NCBI RefSeq assembly: GCF_004916895.1 | Contig: NZ_SNTZ01000001.1 | Coordinates: 528,263-592,262 of the forward strand | Length of the DNA: 64,000 nucleotides | Direction of reading: 5' to 3' | Origin: Flagellimonas alvinocaridis | GTDB lineage: Bacteria > Bacteroidota > Bacteroidia > Flavobacteriales > Flavobacteriaceae | In this document: positions 7,369-16,101 of the stretch, one piece after another | How positions within the stretch are numbered: position 1 is the stretch's first letter | How the letters are laid out: the number at the start of each line of letters is the position of its first letter | Made by a program: the position numbers and the translations under genes | Notes under the pieces: model-generated | Told to the model about the DNA's origin: nothing | Database searches by the model: none | The model's input: only the letters and a program-made list of their open reading frames with translations

Positions 7369-9909
7369 TTAAAATTGTGCTTTGTATGATTCTAAGTTCT
7401 TATGTACTTGTATAATTTTATAATTGTCTGATAAAATTACGAAATTCTCATCTTTGATGCGGTAGTCCTTGTTGTTTTTTATGAGCTCGGCAAAGCCTAG
7501 GGCAAAGTCTTTGGAACGAAAACCATGGACCACCACAAACTCGTCCTCAAGGGTATATATGTCTTTGGAAACCGTATTCCTATAGTTGAGCTCCTTGATG
7601 GCTTCCACCAGTCTTTCTTGCAGTTTTAATGCTCTTTCATCATCCCGTATCTTAAACGGAAAAACCACTTTCCAATTACCAGCGCCACTAGATCCGGTTT
7701 CTGGAGAAAAATCCTTTTTTTCCAATTTGGGCAATTGCTCTTCAACCATTTCCTCGGCTTTTTTTCCCTCTGGATTGTTAGGATAGGTCAGAGCCACATA
7801 GTTCAAGGCCTCCTTAAATGGTTCAAAACCTTGCAGACGACCAATGGCATTGGCCTTCAACATTTCAAATTTGGGTACAATGGGATCTCCCGTGAATTGG
7901 TTGATGTATCTCTCAGACTGGGTAATGACCTGAAGGAACTCTTGCTTTTCATACAATTTAAAAAGGGCTGCGTAACGTGCATCCGGACTATCGGTGTTTC
8001 CTTCCAGAACAGCTTGTGGATTCAATAAAATTTCCGCATAGCGAGTATCAGGGTGATTGGAGATGATATCCTGCATCATGTTCTGGGCCAATGGACTGCC
8101 GCTTTCCTCATAAATCTTGAACAGGTTGTATTTTGATGGAAGAACCAATCGTTCCTCTGGATTGGAGGCCAATACCTTTTCCAACTTTGCGGCGGCCAAC
8201 AGGTTGTCCTTGAATTTTTCCTTGTAGATCAACCCCAATTGGTAGTTGGCAAAGTTTCTTTCCGTTCGAAGGCTGTCGATTTCAGCTACATCGGTGGGAA
8301 TCCGATCCAAATAATACTCCGTTGAATATCGTTGGTCTTCCGTAAGGTTTTCAGATGATGGATCATTGCCTGCCACCTGTTCTCCCGTAGCTTCAGATAT
8401 CAGGGTTCGGGATTTATTGCTCCAGCGCCAATCATCTTCCAAGCTGCGGTCTCCCCAGCGGGTCTTAAAATCGTTTTTACCATACCCCAAGCTCGTTACA
8501 TTATAAAAGTAGAACTTCCCTTGGTTTTGTTTTCCTCCTTTGCTCTTCGCAAAAGTGGCAAAGCCTGCAGCGGCCTGTTGTTTCTTCTTTTCCTCTTCAG
8601 CTTCTTCCTTGCGTTTCAGTTCGGCAACGTAATCCTCAAAATACGCTTTACGCTCCGCTTCCGGCATTTCGTAAAGCGTTATTATACTATCGGTGTGTTG
8701 AACGATGTCCTCATATTTGATGACATCTTCCAGATTGTCCAATCTTTTTTTAATGTTCCTGAATTGTCGGGTATTCTCTTTTAGATTGGTCAAGGTACTA
8801 TCATAGTAAGCCCCAGCGATTTTGTACGCATCCTCATCAAAATAGTAATCGGCTAAACTTTGATAGTTAAGGGCATTGAGCTTTTGCTCTCCTTGGGTAG
8901 TTTTTAGGGATTTGTTATAATAAACCAAGGCTAGGCTATCCGAATCGTTGGCCAAATGAAATTGGGCCACTTCACGATAAATCTTGTCCAAAAAGGGACG
9001 GTTCTCACGGTTCTCCTCCAATTCGGTGAGATACTCCAACAGCCCTTCCCTATTACCATCTGTAATTTCCGTATTCTGGATTTTCTTCAGGTGTGCATTG
9101 ATCATATACACTCGTGGTGACCTGCGGTTGAGCGCAATCACTTTGTCAAAAGCGTAATTGGCACTGTCCTTATGCCCCAATTGGTCATACAACTGGCCAA
9201 TGATAAACAAATACCTCCCTTTTTCCGGGTTCTTTTTGGTATAGGCCTGGGCAATCTTAAGTTTTTGGATGGCGGTATCCGGTGCATTCAAATTGATATA
9301 GCATTGCGCCAAAACAGCATTGGCATCGGCATATTCCTGATCTTTGAGCGACTCGTACTTGAATAACCTTTTGAGGTTCTTAATCGCCACTTCAGGATTG
9401 TCCAACCGCATGTTGGTTTTTTCCCGCCAAATAGTGGCCTCGTTTAACTTATCGCTTTCAACGTACTTCCTTAAAATGTAATTGAACGATTCCAATGCTG
9501 GAATATAACGTTGGTCAAAGTAGCGCGCTTTGCCCAAAAGCAGAAAGGCTTCATCGGTTTGCGGATTGCGTTCTTGATCCTTAATATCCATGCTGTGCTT
9601 TTGGATGGCCTTGGTGGCCTTTTCCTCGGCAATGATAAAATTGGGGTTGTTGTCTTCAGAATCCAGCTTTACCTCATCCGTGACCTCCAAACGTTCCACG
9701 GGGAGGATTTCCCAATAATCATCCCGATAGTTGGCATTGAGTTCTTCCCTGCCTACTTCAAAGGCAAGATTGCCATTATACAAGGTGTTGTACTTGGTAT
9801 TGAGTGCGTGCCAGTTTCGGTTGATGAACTTGTCCTTTTGGGTAGAACAGGAGTCAAGAATCAACCCTCCTAAAATTATGGCGATAAAAAATATGTGTCG
9901 AAGCTTCAA
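7369..9909 (-). CDS. sprE: Type IX secretion/gliding lipoprotein SprE (PorW)
   Basis: An 846-residue periplasmic lipoprotein of the type IX secretion system, needed in Flavobacterium johnsoniae for surface export of gliding adhesins. The lipobox LILDSC places the acylated Cys at residue 21. Most of the chain consists of tetratricopeptide-type helical repeats (for example DEAFLLLGKARYFDQRYIPA and DADAVLAQCYINL-like units). The N-terminal FINRNWHALNTKYNTLYNGN segment is typical of SprE/PorW. A Lys/Glu-rich linker sits near residue 430. The start is a TTG at 9909: upstream codons run into an in-frame TAA with no ATG. It heads the unit leading into bactofilin and the ATP synthase genes. Confidence 0.9.
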   Translation of the reverse strand: MKLRHIFFIAIILGGLILDSCSTQKDKFINRNWHALNTKYNTLYNGNLAFEVGREELNANYRDDYWEILPVERLEVTDEVKLDSEDNNPNFIIAEEKATKAIQKHSMDIKDQERNPQTDEAFLLLGKARYFDQRYIPALESFNYILRKYVESDKLNEATIWREKTNMRLDNPEVAIKNLKRLFKYESLKDQEYADANAVLAQCYINLNAPDTAIQKLKIAQAYTKKNPEKGRYLFIIGQLYDQLGHKDSANYAFDKVIALNRRSPRVYMINAHLKKIQNTEITDGNREGLLEYLTELEENRENRPFLDKIYREVAQFHLANDSDSLALVYYNKSLKTTQGEQKLNALNYQSLADYYFDEDAYKIAGAYYDSTLTNLKENTRQFRNIKKRLDNLEDVIKYEDIVQHTDSIITLYEMPEAERKAYFEDYVAELKRKEEAEEEKKKQQAAAGFATFAKSKGGKQNQGKFYFYNVTSLGYGKNDFKTRWGDRSLEDDWRWSNKSRTLISEATGEQVAGNDPSSENLTEDQRYSTEYYLDRIPTDVAEIDSLRTERNFANYQLGLIYKEKFKDNLLAAAKLEKVLASNPEERLVLPSKYNLFKIYEESGSPLAQNMMQDIISNHPDTRYAEILLNPQAVLEGNTDSPDARYAALFKLYEKQEFLQVITQSERYINQFTGDPIVPKFEMLKANAIGRLQGFEPFKEALNYVALTYPNNPEGKKAEEMVEEQLPKLEKKDFSPETGSSGAGNWKVVFPFKIRDDERALKLQERLVEAIKELNYRNTVSKDIYTLEDEFVVVHGFRSKDFALGFAELIKNNKDYRIKDENFVILSDNYKIIQVHKNLESYKAQF

Positions 9910-10023
9910 AATTATCGATGATCTTGTGTATCCTTAACTAAAAAAAACACAGATTATTATAAGGCTCATCGATAAAGTGTTAGATTTTTATTTTGCTTGG
10001 CGGCAACAAACAAAAAAGCACTC

Positions 10024-11037
10024 TTACCATGCGGTGGTTCGTTCACGATTTAATACCGCCATATTGTATTTGGCCTTATACGCCACAGGCGACAATCCCA
10101 CATATTTTTTGAAAACCGTGCGGAACGCTTTTTGGTCTGCGTAGCCTACTTGATACATGACCTCATTTACATTTTGCTGGGTGGTTTCCAAACAACGCTT
10201 TGCCGCTTCCATTTTAACACGTTGTATGTATTCCAAAGGGGTGTTTTGGGTGGCTTTTTTAAACCTGCGAACAAAGTTCCTGCTACTTATGGCAGATTTT
10301 TTGGCCAATTCTTCCACAGATATCTTATCGGTTACATTGCTCTCAATAAAATTTTGCGCTTCCTTGATCGCCACATCGTTATGCTCTTTTTGCCCCTGAA
10401 AAATGACAAATTGGTTTTGGTCCTGCCTATCAATCTCTATCTCAAAATATTTTGAGATATAAATGGCCGCATCTCTACCACAGTACTTTCCAATAAGATG
10501 CAGCATAAGATTTAAAAAGGAATAAGCGCCTCCGCTTGTGTAGATTCCGTCTTCTTCGGTCACTATTTTATTGGAAACAAGATTAACCTTGGGATACATC
10601 TTCTTGAACATTTCCATGGCCGCCCAGTGGGTAGAGCATTGTTTGCCATCCACCAACCCAGTCTGGGCCAGAACAAAGGCGCCCATGCACATGCTGGCCA
10701 CCTCGGCATTGTGTATGTTCCGTTGTTTAAGGATCCAATCCACAAAAGGCAGGTTATCTTCTAGCTGTTCCAAAAAATTATCAGTCTTCAACGCTGGAAT
10801 TAGTATGATGTCTGTTTTATCCACCTCATCAATGATCTTATCGCAATGGATGCTAAAAAGACCGTTGTATAGTGACAGGTCTCTATCAAGACCTACTAAA
10901 TGGATATCAAAAAAGTCGTCGTTCCTAACCCCGCTATTCTTTAGAAAACGATTGGTGGCGGACAAAATCTTATACGGCCCCACCACACTGCTCAGTATGG
11001 CATTGCCTTTAGGCACCAAAATGCTTACATGTTTCAT
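10024..11037 (-). CDS. GlxA-type AraC-family regulator (DJ-1/PfpI domain plus AraC HTH)
   Basis: 337 residues. The N-terminal 200 residues form a DJ-1/PfpI-like (class I glutamine amidotransferase fold) domain with the nucleophile-elbow region ASMCMGAFVLAQTGLVDG. The C-terminal 100 residues are a double helix-turn-helix AraC domain (ISVEELAKKSAISSRNFVRR, then NVNEVMYQVGYADQKAFRTV). This is the GlxA/FtrA architecture of transcription factors. I start it at ATG 11037 (MKHVSILVPKG), where the domain begins. It is transcribed away from the NTF2-like gene across a 200-base divergent region, so it may regulate that gene and itself. No ligand is evident. Confidence 0.92.
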   Translation of the reverse strand: MKHVSILVPKGNAILSSVVGPYKILSATNRFLKNSGVRNDDFFDIHLVGLDRDLSLYNGLFSIHCDKIIDEVDKTDIILIPALKTDNFLEQLEDNLPFVDWILKQRNIHNAEVASMCMGAFVLAQTGLVDGKQCSTHWAAMEMFKKMYPKVNLVSNKIVTEEDGIYTSGGAYSFLNLMLHLIGKYCGRDAAIYISKYFEIEIDRQDQNQFVIFQGQKEHNDVAIKEAQNFIESNVTDKISVEELAKKSAISSRNFVRRFKKATQNTPLEYIQRVKMEAAKRCLETTQQNVNEVMYQVGYADQKAFRTVFKKYVGLSPVAYKAKYNMAVLNRERTTAW

Positions 11038-11240
11038 AATCATATGTTTACAAATGATAAATGTACGGGTTCTCTTTGGCAGAATCAACCCTTAAAAGTG
11101 TCTTATTTGCCCATAATGCCCCCTATCCACATTTTGTAGTTTTGGTGAGCCGCCTAGAAAGAAACATAACTGATACCTATAAAATCTGAATGCTCCCCTT
11201 CTAATGAAATCCTTTTATTAATGATAAAAACAGAAACAAA

Positions 11241-11609
11241 ATGACCACACAAGAAATTGCAGACAAATTAGTGACCTATTGCAGGGAAGGTAAATTCAAT
11301 GAAGCGTACAGTCTATACGATCAGAATGCCGTGAGTATTGAAATGCCAGGAGTTCCCAATGAAGTGACCAAAGGATTGGACAACATTCTGGAAGGGTTTA
11401 AACAATGGGGCGAAAGCATTCAGGAAACCCACGGAGGTTCCGTTGGTGACCCCGTTGTAATGGGCAACCACTTTGTGGTTCCCATGACCAGTGATGTTAC
11501 TTTTAAGGATGGCAATCGTATGAACATGGAAGAAATCTGCCTCTACCAAGTGGAGAATGGAAAAATCACTAAGGCCAGTTTTCATTATGATACTTCAATG
11601 ATGGGATAG
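11241..11609 (+). CDS. NTF2/SnoaL-like small protein
   Basis: 122 residues with the cone-shaped NTF2/SnoaL fold signature: an N-terminal helical segment (IADKLVTYCREGKFNEAYSL), a YDQNAVSIEMPG strand, and paired strands GNHFVVPMTSDVTFKDG and EEICLYQVENGKITKASFHY. Such proteins bind small hydrophobic ligands or act as small-molecule isomerases/hydratases, but the substrate cannot be inferred here. It is monocistronic, with its own terminator just downstream, and divergent from the GlxA-type regulator, which makes it the most likely target of that regulator. Confidence 0.8.
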   Translation: MTTQEIADKLVTYCREGKFNEAYSLYDQNAVSIEMPGVPNEVTKGLDNILEGFKQWGESIQETHGGSVGDPVVMGNHFVVPMTSDVTFKDGNRMNMEEICLYQVENGKITKASFHYDTSMMG

Positions 11610-11632
11610 CCATCTCGTGATTTTAATTATAT

Positions 11633-11660
11633 AAAGGCGCGCTCTTGTGGCGCTTTTTTT
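11633..11660 (+). terminator. Rho-independent terminator after the NTF2-like gene
   Basis: AAAGGCGC (11633-11640) pairs with GCGCTTTT (11650-11657), including one G-U pair, around a 9-base loop and runs into seven T residues. Confidence 0.65.
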
Positions 11661-11716
11661 GCAGAATGCATTACTAAAATGAGTTGAATGCTTAGTTTTG
11701 CAGCAAAATTGATTTT

Positions 11717-12766
11717 ATGAGCGATTCCCACACATTGCAGATTACCGCAGTGGAGCCATTGACCCCAAACTCCGTAGCCCTTACTTTTAAAGTTCCAGAA
11801 AATCTGAAGGACATCTATACTTTCGAAGCTGGGCAATATATTACCATAAAACACCATATCAATGGGCAGGAATTGCGCAGGGCCTATTCGATTTCCTCAG
11901 CGCCTTCTTCAGGAGAATTGACTGTGGGGATCAAAAAAATGCCGGAAGGTACATTTTCCGTTTATGCCAACGAATCCCTAAAGGTTGGGGATGTATTGGA
12001 AGTGATGCCGCCAGAGGGACGATTTATTTTTGAAAGTGGCCCCAGAGCCAAAAAAGTGGCCGCCTTTGCCGCTGGAAGTGGGATAACCCCCATCATGAGC
12101 ATTGCCCAAACCGTTCTGGAAAGCCATCCAGAGAACATTTTTGTACTGGTCTTCGGAAATCAGTCCCCGGAAGAGACCATGTACTTTCAGAAAATACAAG
12201 AGCTGAAACAAAAATATACCAATAGGTTTTTTGTTCAATATATCTACAGTCGTTCCAGGGAAGATGATGCCCTGTTTGGTCGAATAGAGACCTCTACGGT
12301 AAACTTTGTAATAAAAAATAAGTTTAAGGGCACCACTTTTGATGCCTTTTATCTGTGTGGGCCAGAAGATATGATCCATGCCGTTTCGGATACTTTAAAG
12401 AATAATGGTGTTGATGGGAATCTTATCCATTTTGAATTATTCACCAGTGCGGACACTGAAGATACTATGGCCGAAAACTTGGAGGGAATGACCCAAGTAG
12501 AGGTGATTTTGGACGATGAGACCTTTTCGTTCACCATGGATAAAAAGAAATTGGTACTCGATGCCGTCCTGAACGAAGATATTGATGCGCCGTATTCATG
12601 CCAAGGAGGAGTGTGCAGCAGTTGTATTGCCCGCATCAAGGAAGGGAAAGCTGAGATGGTGAAAAACCAGATTCTTACCGACGGCGAAGTGGCCGAAGGC
12701 TTGATTTTGACCTGTCAGGCCCATCCTTTGACCCCCAAACTTATTGTGGATTATGATGATGTGTAA
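11717..12766 (+). CDS. PaaE-like NAD(P)H oxidoreductase with C-terminal 2Fe-2S ferredoxin domain
   Basis: 349 residues in three parts. There is an FAD-binding barrel with RRAYSISSAP (flavin RxYS motif). Next comes an NAD(P)-binding domain with AAGSGITPIMSIAQTVLE and FYLCGPEDMI. The C-terminus is a plant-type 2Fe-2S ferredoxin domain with CQGGVCSSC and a fourth Cys in LILTCQAHP. This is the layout of PaaE and related reductases that pass electrons from NAD(P)H to oxygenases. No phenylacetate genes are nearby, so the partner oxygenase or desaturase is elsewhere and unknown. It converges on the patatin gene with an 8-base gap. Confidence 0.88.
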   Translation: MSDSHTLQITAVEPLTPNSVALTFKVPENLKDIYTFEAGQYITIKHHINGQELRRAYSISSAPSSGELTVGIKKMPEGTFSVYANESLKVGDVLEVMPPEGRFIFESGPRAKKVAAFAAGSGITPIMSIAQTVLESHPENIFVLVFGNQSPEETMYFQKIQELKQKYTNRFFVQYIYSRSREDDALFGRIETSTVNFVIKNKFKGTTFDAFYLCGPEDMIHAVSDTLKNNGVDGNLIHFELFTSADTEDTMAENLEGMTQVEVILDDETFSFTMDKKKLVLDAVLNEDIDAPYSCQGGVCSSCIARIKEGKAEMVKNQILTDGEVAEGLILTCQAHPLTPKLIVDYDDV

Positions 12767-12774
12767 TGCATTTA

Positions 12775-13560
12775 TTACGCCGATAGCATTTTTTCAATAG
12801 CGCGGCTACCATGTTCGTACCCGATGGCATAGGCGTTTTCAATCCCTTTTTTGTCCAAAACCCCAATTTTGTCCAACTCTTTGGGTTCTATTGAAATATG
12901 GCATTCGGCTAATTTTGCCCTGTTCGAAGCATAAATCATTAAACTGGTGACCCTTCCGGCCAACTGAAGGGAATTTTTTAGCTCGTTTTTATGTACTTCG
13001 GCAGCAATGGAAACATTACTGCCAATAATGTAGGAGGCATGCTCATCTACATACTCCTTTGGGAAATTGTTCATAATACCTCCATCTGCATAGAGTATTC
13101 CATCAATTTCAACCGGACTGAAAACTGGGGTCAGCGCCGCAGAGGCTAGTAAAGGCTTGATCAATTCTCCTTGGTTGAACATTCGCTCCTCTCCCTTCAA
13201 TAAGTCTGTGGCCACCACATAAAGTGGTTTGCCAAGACTCTCAAAGGTGTCCTCCGGAAAATAGCCCTTAAAGATTTTAAAATAGCGTTCGGTGTCTATA
13301 AATCCGGGTTTGTTGATAGCGAAAAAACTGTATTGGAACAAAGGGGTCTCCCTAAAAAAGCTCAACATACTCTCCACCGAGTTGCCATTGGCATACAGCG
13401 CCCCCACCAATGCCCCAACACTTGAGCCGGCCACAAGGTCGGCCTCCACCCCATGTTCCCGCATGGCTTTGATCAATCCAATATGGGCCATACCACGGAC
13501 CCCTCCTCCAGAGAGTACCAAACCAATTGATTTTGTATTGTTTATGCTCATATTTTTCAT
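12775..13560 (-). CDS. Patatin-like phospholipase
   Basis: 261 residues with all patatin signatures: the oxyanion loop GLVLSGGGVRGMAHIGLIKA near the N-terminus, the nucleophile elbow GSSVG with the catalytic Ser, and the DGG motif (LYADGGIMNNF) carrying the catalytic Asp. No signal peptide is seen, so it is probably a cytosolic or membrane-associated lipid acyl hydrolase (RssA/YchK-like in size). The start is ATG 13560 or 13551. Two ACCGAC-N6-GTC operator-like sites lie 40 and 144 bases upstream and match those in front of the nearby TetR gene, so repression by that regulator is likely. Confidence 0.9.
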   Translation of the reverse strand: MKNMSINNTKSIGLVLSGGGVRGMAHIGLIKAMREHGVEADLVAGSSVGALVGALYANGNSVESMLSFFRETPLFQYSFFAINKPGFIDTERYFKIFKGYFPEDTFESLGKPLYVVATDLLKGEERMFNQGELIKPLLASAALTPVFSPVEIDGILYADGGIMNNFPKEYVDEHASYIIGSNVSIAAEVHKNELKNSLQLAGRVTSLMIYASNRAKLAECHISIEPKELDKIGVLDKKGIENAYAIGYEHGSRAIEKMLSA

Positions 13561-13599
13561 GTTTGTTGGGTAAATCGAAAAAGAAAAAGAGTCTTTTTT

Positions 13600-13617
13600 A
13601 CCGACTGAAGGGTCTGT
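13600..13617. promoter_or_regulatory. Putative TetR operator, patatin-proximal
   Basis: ACCGACTGAAGGGTCTGT follows the pattern ACCGAC-N6-GTCnGT. It lies 40 bases upstream of the patatin start, where bound repressor would block transcription. Confidence 0.5.
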
Positions 13618-13703
13618 TCTGATTTTAAAATACTCCTTTTTTAACCGCTTGTCGTGTCATTTTCGAATTTAATCCCAAAAAATGTAACCCCCTGATTTTC
13701 AAA

Positions 13704-13721
13704 ACCGACTAGTGGGTCGGT
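13704..13721. promoter_or_regulatory. Putative TetR operator, perfect inverted repeat
   Basis: ACCGACTAGTGGGTCGGT has perfect 6-base arms (ACCGAC/GTCGGT) around six bases. It is the most symmetric of four copies. It lies between the divergent patatin and DUF2064 genes and could control either. Confidence 0.6.
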
Positions 13722-13822
13722 ATGTTAAATTTCAATATTATGCTGCAAAAATGTAATCAAAAATAGTATCTCCCGACCAAATTCAATGCTAAGTTTATTG
13801 TAAGTTTAGGCTAAATATTTTA

Positions 13823-14542
13823 TTGGTTTTGCCCATTTCCGTCATCCAAAATTCAGCCATTCTAATTTTCGCCAATTCGGCGGAGAAGGATGGTGGCATT
13901 AAAAATTTTGGTGGGGATATTTCTCTTTTGAACAACTTAACGGTGCATACCCTTGAAATTGTAAGTGCATCAGGATTGCCATACTATCATTTTACGGAAA
14001 AAGAACAGAATGGGAGTACTTTTGGCGAACGGTTCTCAGCTGCTATACAATCTGTTTTTGATCAAGGCCATACCCATATTATTGCCATTGGCAATGACAG
14101 TCCGCAACTAAAAAAGCAACACCTGATCAAGACTCAACGGTTACTTGAGGCCGGAAAGCTTGTTGTAGGCCCAAGTATGGATGGTGGATTTTATCTGATA
14201 GGATTAAGCCATTCACAATTCAACATAGCACAATTTAAGGCCCTTCCATGGCAATTGCCCTCTTTACTCAACGAAACGCATTCTTATTTTACTTGTAAGG
14301 GTGAAAACGTAGTTTTATTAGATCCTTTAATGGATGTAGATTCATCCGCAGATGTCAAACGCCTTTCCAACTTCACCAAGTCGTTGTCCAAAAAATGGTT
14401 GGTTCTTTTTTCTTTGATTTTCAACAAAAGGGGGCGAATCGAGACAATGAAAAACGAAGTCTTCAAGATTAATTTTCAAGATATCCAATACAATAAAGGC
14501 TCTCCCCTTTTTGCTTTTCCAACATTTGTTCTCCAGAGATAA
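13823..14542 (+). CDS. DUF2064 (TIGR04282-like) protein, putative arsenosugar-cluster glycosyltransferase
   Basis: 239 residues of the nucleotide-diphospho-sugar transferase-like DUF2064 family, seen in NSAILIFANSAEKDG, FGERFSAAIQSVFDQGHTHI, IAIGNDSPQL and VGPSMDGGFYLIGL. Some family members are annotated as arsenosugar-biosynthesis glycosyltransferases, and the next two genes are an arsenosugar-type peroxidase-like protein and ArsS, which supports that reading. The N-terminal KTRLA-type motif of canonical members is missing. The start is TTG 13823 or TTG 13829; no ATG is available before the conserved region, and an in-frame TAA closes the frame at 13790. The last 50 residues extend beyond the common core and end in NKGSPLFAFP. 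Confidence 0.75.
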   Translation: MVLPISVIQNSAILIFANSAEKDGGIKNFGGDISLLNNLTVHTLEIVSASGLPYYHFTEKEQNGSTFGERFSAAIQSVFDQGHTHIIAIGNDSPQLKKQHLIKTQRLLEAGKLVVGPSMDGGFYLIGLSHSQFNIAQFKALPWQLPSLLNETHSYFTCKGENVVLLDPLMDVDSSADVKRLSNFTKSLSKKWLVLFSLIFNKRGRIETMKNEVFKINFQDIQYNKGSPLFAFPTFVLQR

Positions 14543-14631
14543 GTACTTGGAAAACCCATTCATTTTTTTGATGCATTAATCCCAATCTATCTGGGATATT
14601 CACATTTTTAAACCACTGAAAAGCAAAAAAC

Positions 14632-14967
14632 ATGGCAAATTCATATTACGACCCAGCAGACCTACGCAAATTTGGCAACATTACGGAATGGAGTGAAGAA
14701 CTTGGAAACAAATTCTTTGACTACTACGGAAAAGTCTTTGAAGAAGGTGCCCTCTCCGCTCGCGAAAAATCCTTGATTGCTCTGGCTGTGGCCCACGTGG
14801 TCAAATGCCCCTATTGTATTGACGCCTATACCAAAGATGGTCTGCAACGGGGCATCACCAAGGAAGAGATGATGGAGGCCGTGCATGCTGGGGCTGCCAT
14901 AGAAAGTGGTGCCACCTTGGTGCACGGCGTGCAAATGATGAACAAGTACAACAAACTATCCATGTAA
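14632..14967 (+). CDS. Arsenosugar-biosynthesis-associated peroxidase-like protein (CMD/AhpD family)
   Basis: 111 residues of the carboxymuconolactone decarboxylase/AhpD fold, with the redox CxxC in VVKCPYCIDAYTKDG and the flanking helix LSAREKSLIALAVAHV. In many genomes this subfamily sits directly beside arsS, as it does here 10 bases upstream of it, so it is named for that association. The reaction is not established: AhpD-type members reduce peroxiredoxin partners through the CxxC. The ATG start is 89 bases after the DUF2064 gene, and a small hairpin (14579-14597) lies in that gap. Confidence 0.85.
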   Translation: MANSYYDPADLRKFGNITEWSEELGNKFFDYYGKVFEEGALSAREKSLIALAVAHVVKCPYCIDAYTKDGLQRGITKEEMMEAVHAGAAIESGATLVHGVQMMNKYNKLSM

Positions 14968-14977
14968 ATCAGCTCCC

Positions 14978-16066
14978 ATGGCAGAAAGCATTATGCCCCA
15001 ACTGAAAAAGGCGGCAAAAAAATCCCTTAAGGCCCGTGAAAACGAACTGGCCTATACCTCAAAACAAATGGAGGTTTTGAACGGCGGCCTGTTTGCCGAT
15101 GGGGAACTTCCCCTTTTTAAGGACAAGATCGCTGAAATTGGCCATTCACCACTGCGGCCCAAAGCGTTGGAAATCCTACAGATCAATGTTGGTTATATGT
15201 GCAACCAGGTCTGCGAGCATTGTCATGTAGATGCAGGACCGGACCGCAAGGAGATTATGACCCGGGAAACGATGGAACAGTGTTTGGAGGTCATCCGCAA
15301 TACCGGTGCCCATACTTTGGACCTTACCGGTGGTGCTCCAGAAATGAACCCTAATTTCAGGTGGTTTGTAGAAGAGGCCTCCAAAGCGGGCATTCAGGAT
15401 TTTATTGTACGCTCCAATCTGACCATCATTCGGGCCAATAAAAAGTATCATGACCTCCCGGAGTTTTTCAAAAAACACAATGTGCATGTGGTGTCTTCCA
15501 TGCCGCACTATACCCGAGGGAAAACAGACAAGCAACGCGGGGACGGGGTTTTTGACAAATCCATTGAGGCCCTGCAACAACTCAATACCGTGGGCTATGG
15601 CATCCCGGGCAGTGATTTGCGATTAGATTTGGTCTACAACCCTTCAGGAGCATTTTTGCCCAGCGACCAAGCGGCCATGGAACGCGATTTTAAAAAGGCG
15701 TTGAAGGAGGATTTCAACATTGAGTTCCACAACCTTTTTGCGATTACCAATTTGCCCATTTCCCGGTTTTTGGATTACCTCATCGCTTCTGACAATTATG
15801 AGGATTACATGTATTCTTTGGTGGAGGCCTATAACCCCGCCGCTGTGGAAAATGTAATGTGCACCAACACCATTTCGGTGAGTTGGGACGGTTGGCTCTA
15901 CGATTGCGACTTTAACCAGATGCTGGGCCTAAAGGTGGCCAGCAAGGTAAAACACATCAAAGATTATAACGAGGAAGTTTTGAACGACCGCAACATTGTG
16001 ATCTCGCAACATTGCTATGGCTGTACGGCCGGAGCGGGAAGTAGTTGCCAAGGGACGGTGGCTTGA
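14978..16066 (+). CDS. arsS: Arsenosugar biosynthesis radical SAM protein ArsS
   Basis: 362 residues. The radical SAM cluster motif CNQVCEHC (Cys 75, 79, 82; CX3CX2C) follows ILQINVGYM. LDLTGGAPEMNP supplies the GGxP-type SAM-binding element, and a C-terminal Cys-rich segment (HCYGCTAGAGSSCQG) is typical of ArsS. ArsS joins a 5'-deoxyadenosyl group to methylated arsenic, the step that leads to arsenosugars. The usual partner methyltransferase ArsM is not in this window. The gene is translationally close to the peroxidase-like gene, and the two form an operon. The identity rests on motif layout and neighbours. Confidence 0.88.
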   Translation: MAESIMPQLKKAAKKSLKARENELAYTSKQMEVLNGGLFADGELPLFKDKIAEIGHSPLRPKALEILQINVGYMCNQVCEHCHVDAGPDRKEIMTRETMEQCLEVIRNTGAHTLDLTGGAPEMNPNFRWFVEEASKAGIQDFIVRSNLTIIRANKKYHDLPEFFKKHNVHVVSSMPHYTRGKTDKQRGDGVFDKSIEALQQLNTVGYGIPGSDLRLDLVYNPSGAFLPSDQAAMERDFKKALKEDFNIEFHNLFAITNLPISRFLDYLIASDNYEDYMYSLVEAYNPAAVENVMCTNTISVSWDGWLYDCDFNQMLGLKVASKVKHIKDYNEEVLNDRNIVISQHCYGCTAGAGSSCQGTVA

Positions 16067-16101
16067 TTTTCGTGCTTTGCTTCTTTTAAGTTTTACATTT
16101 T

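Noticed and set aside
11106-11144. TAGTTTTG with an upstream TTTG as promoter of the NTF2-like gene
   Set aside because: The spacer is about 27 bases instead of about 19, so it does not meet the Bacteroidota promoter pattern.
14579-14597. ATCCCA...TGGGAT hairpin between DUF2064 and the CMD gene as a terminator
   Set aside because: The stem is only six pairs and no T run follows directly; the genes on either side are probably cotranscribed.
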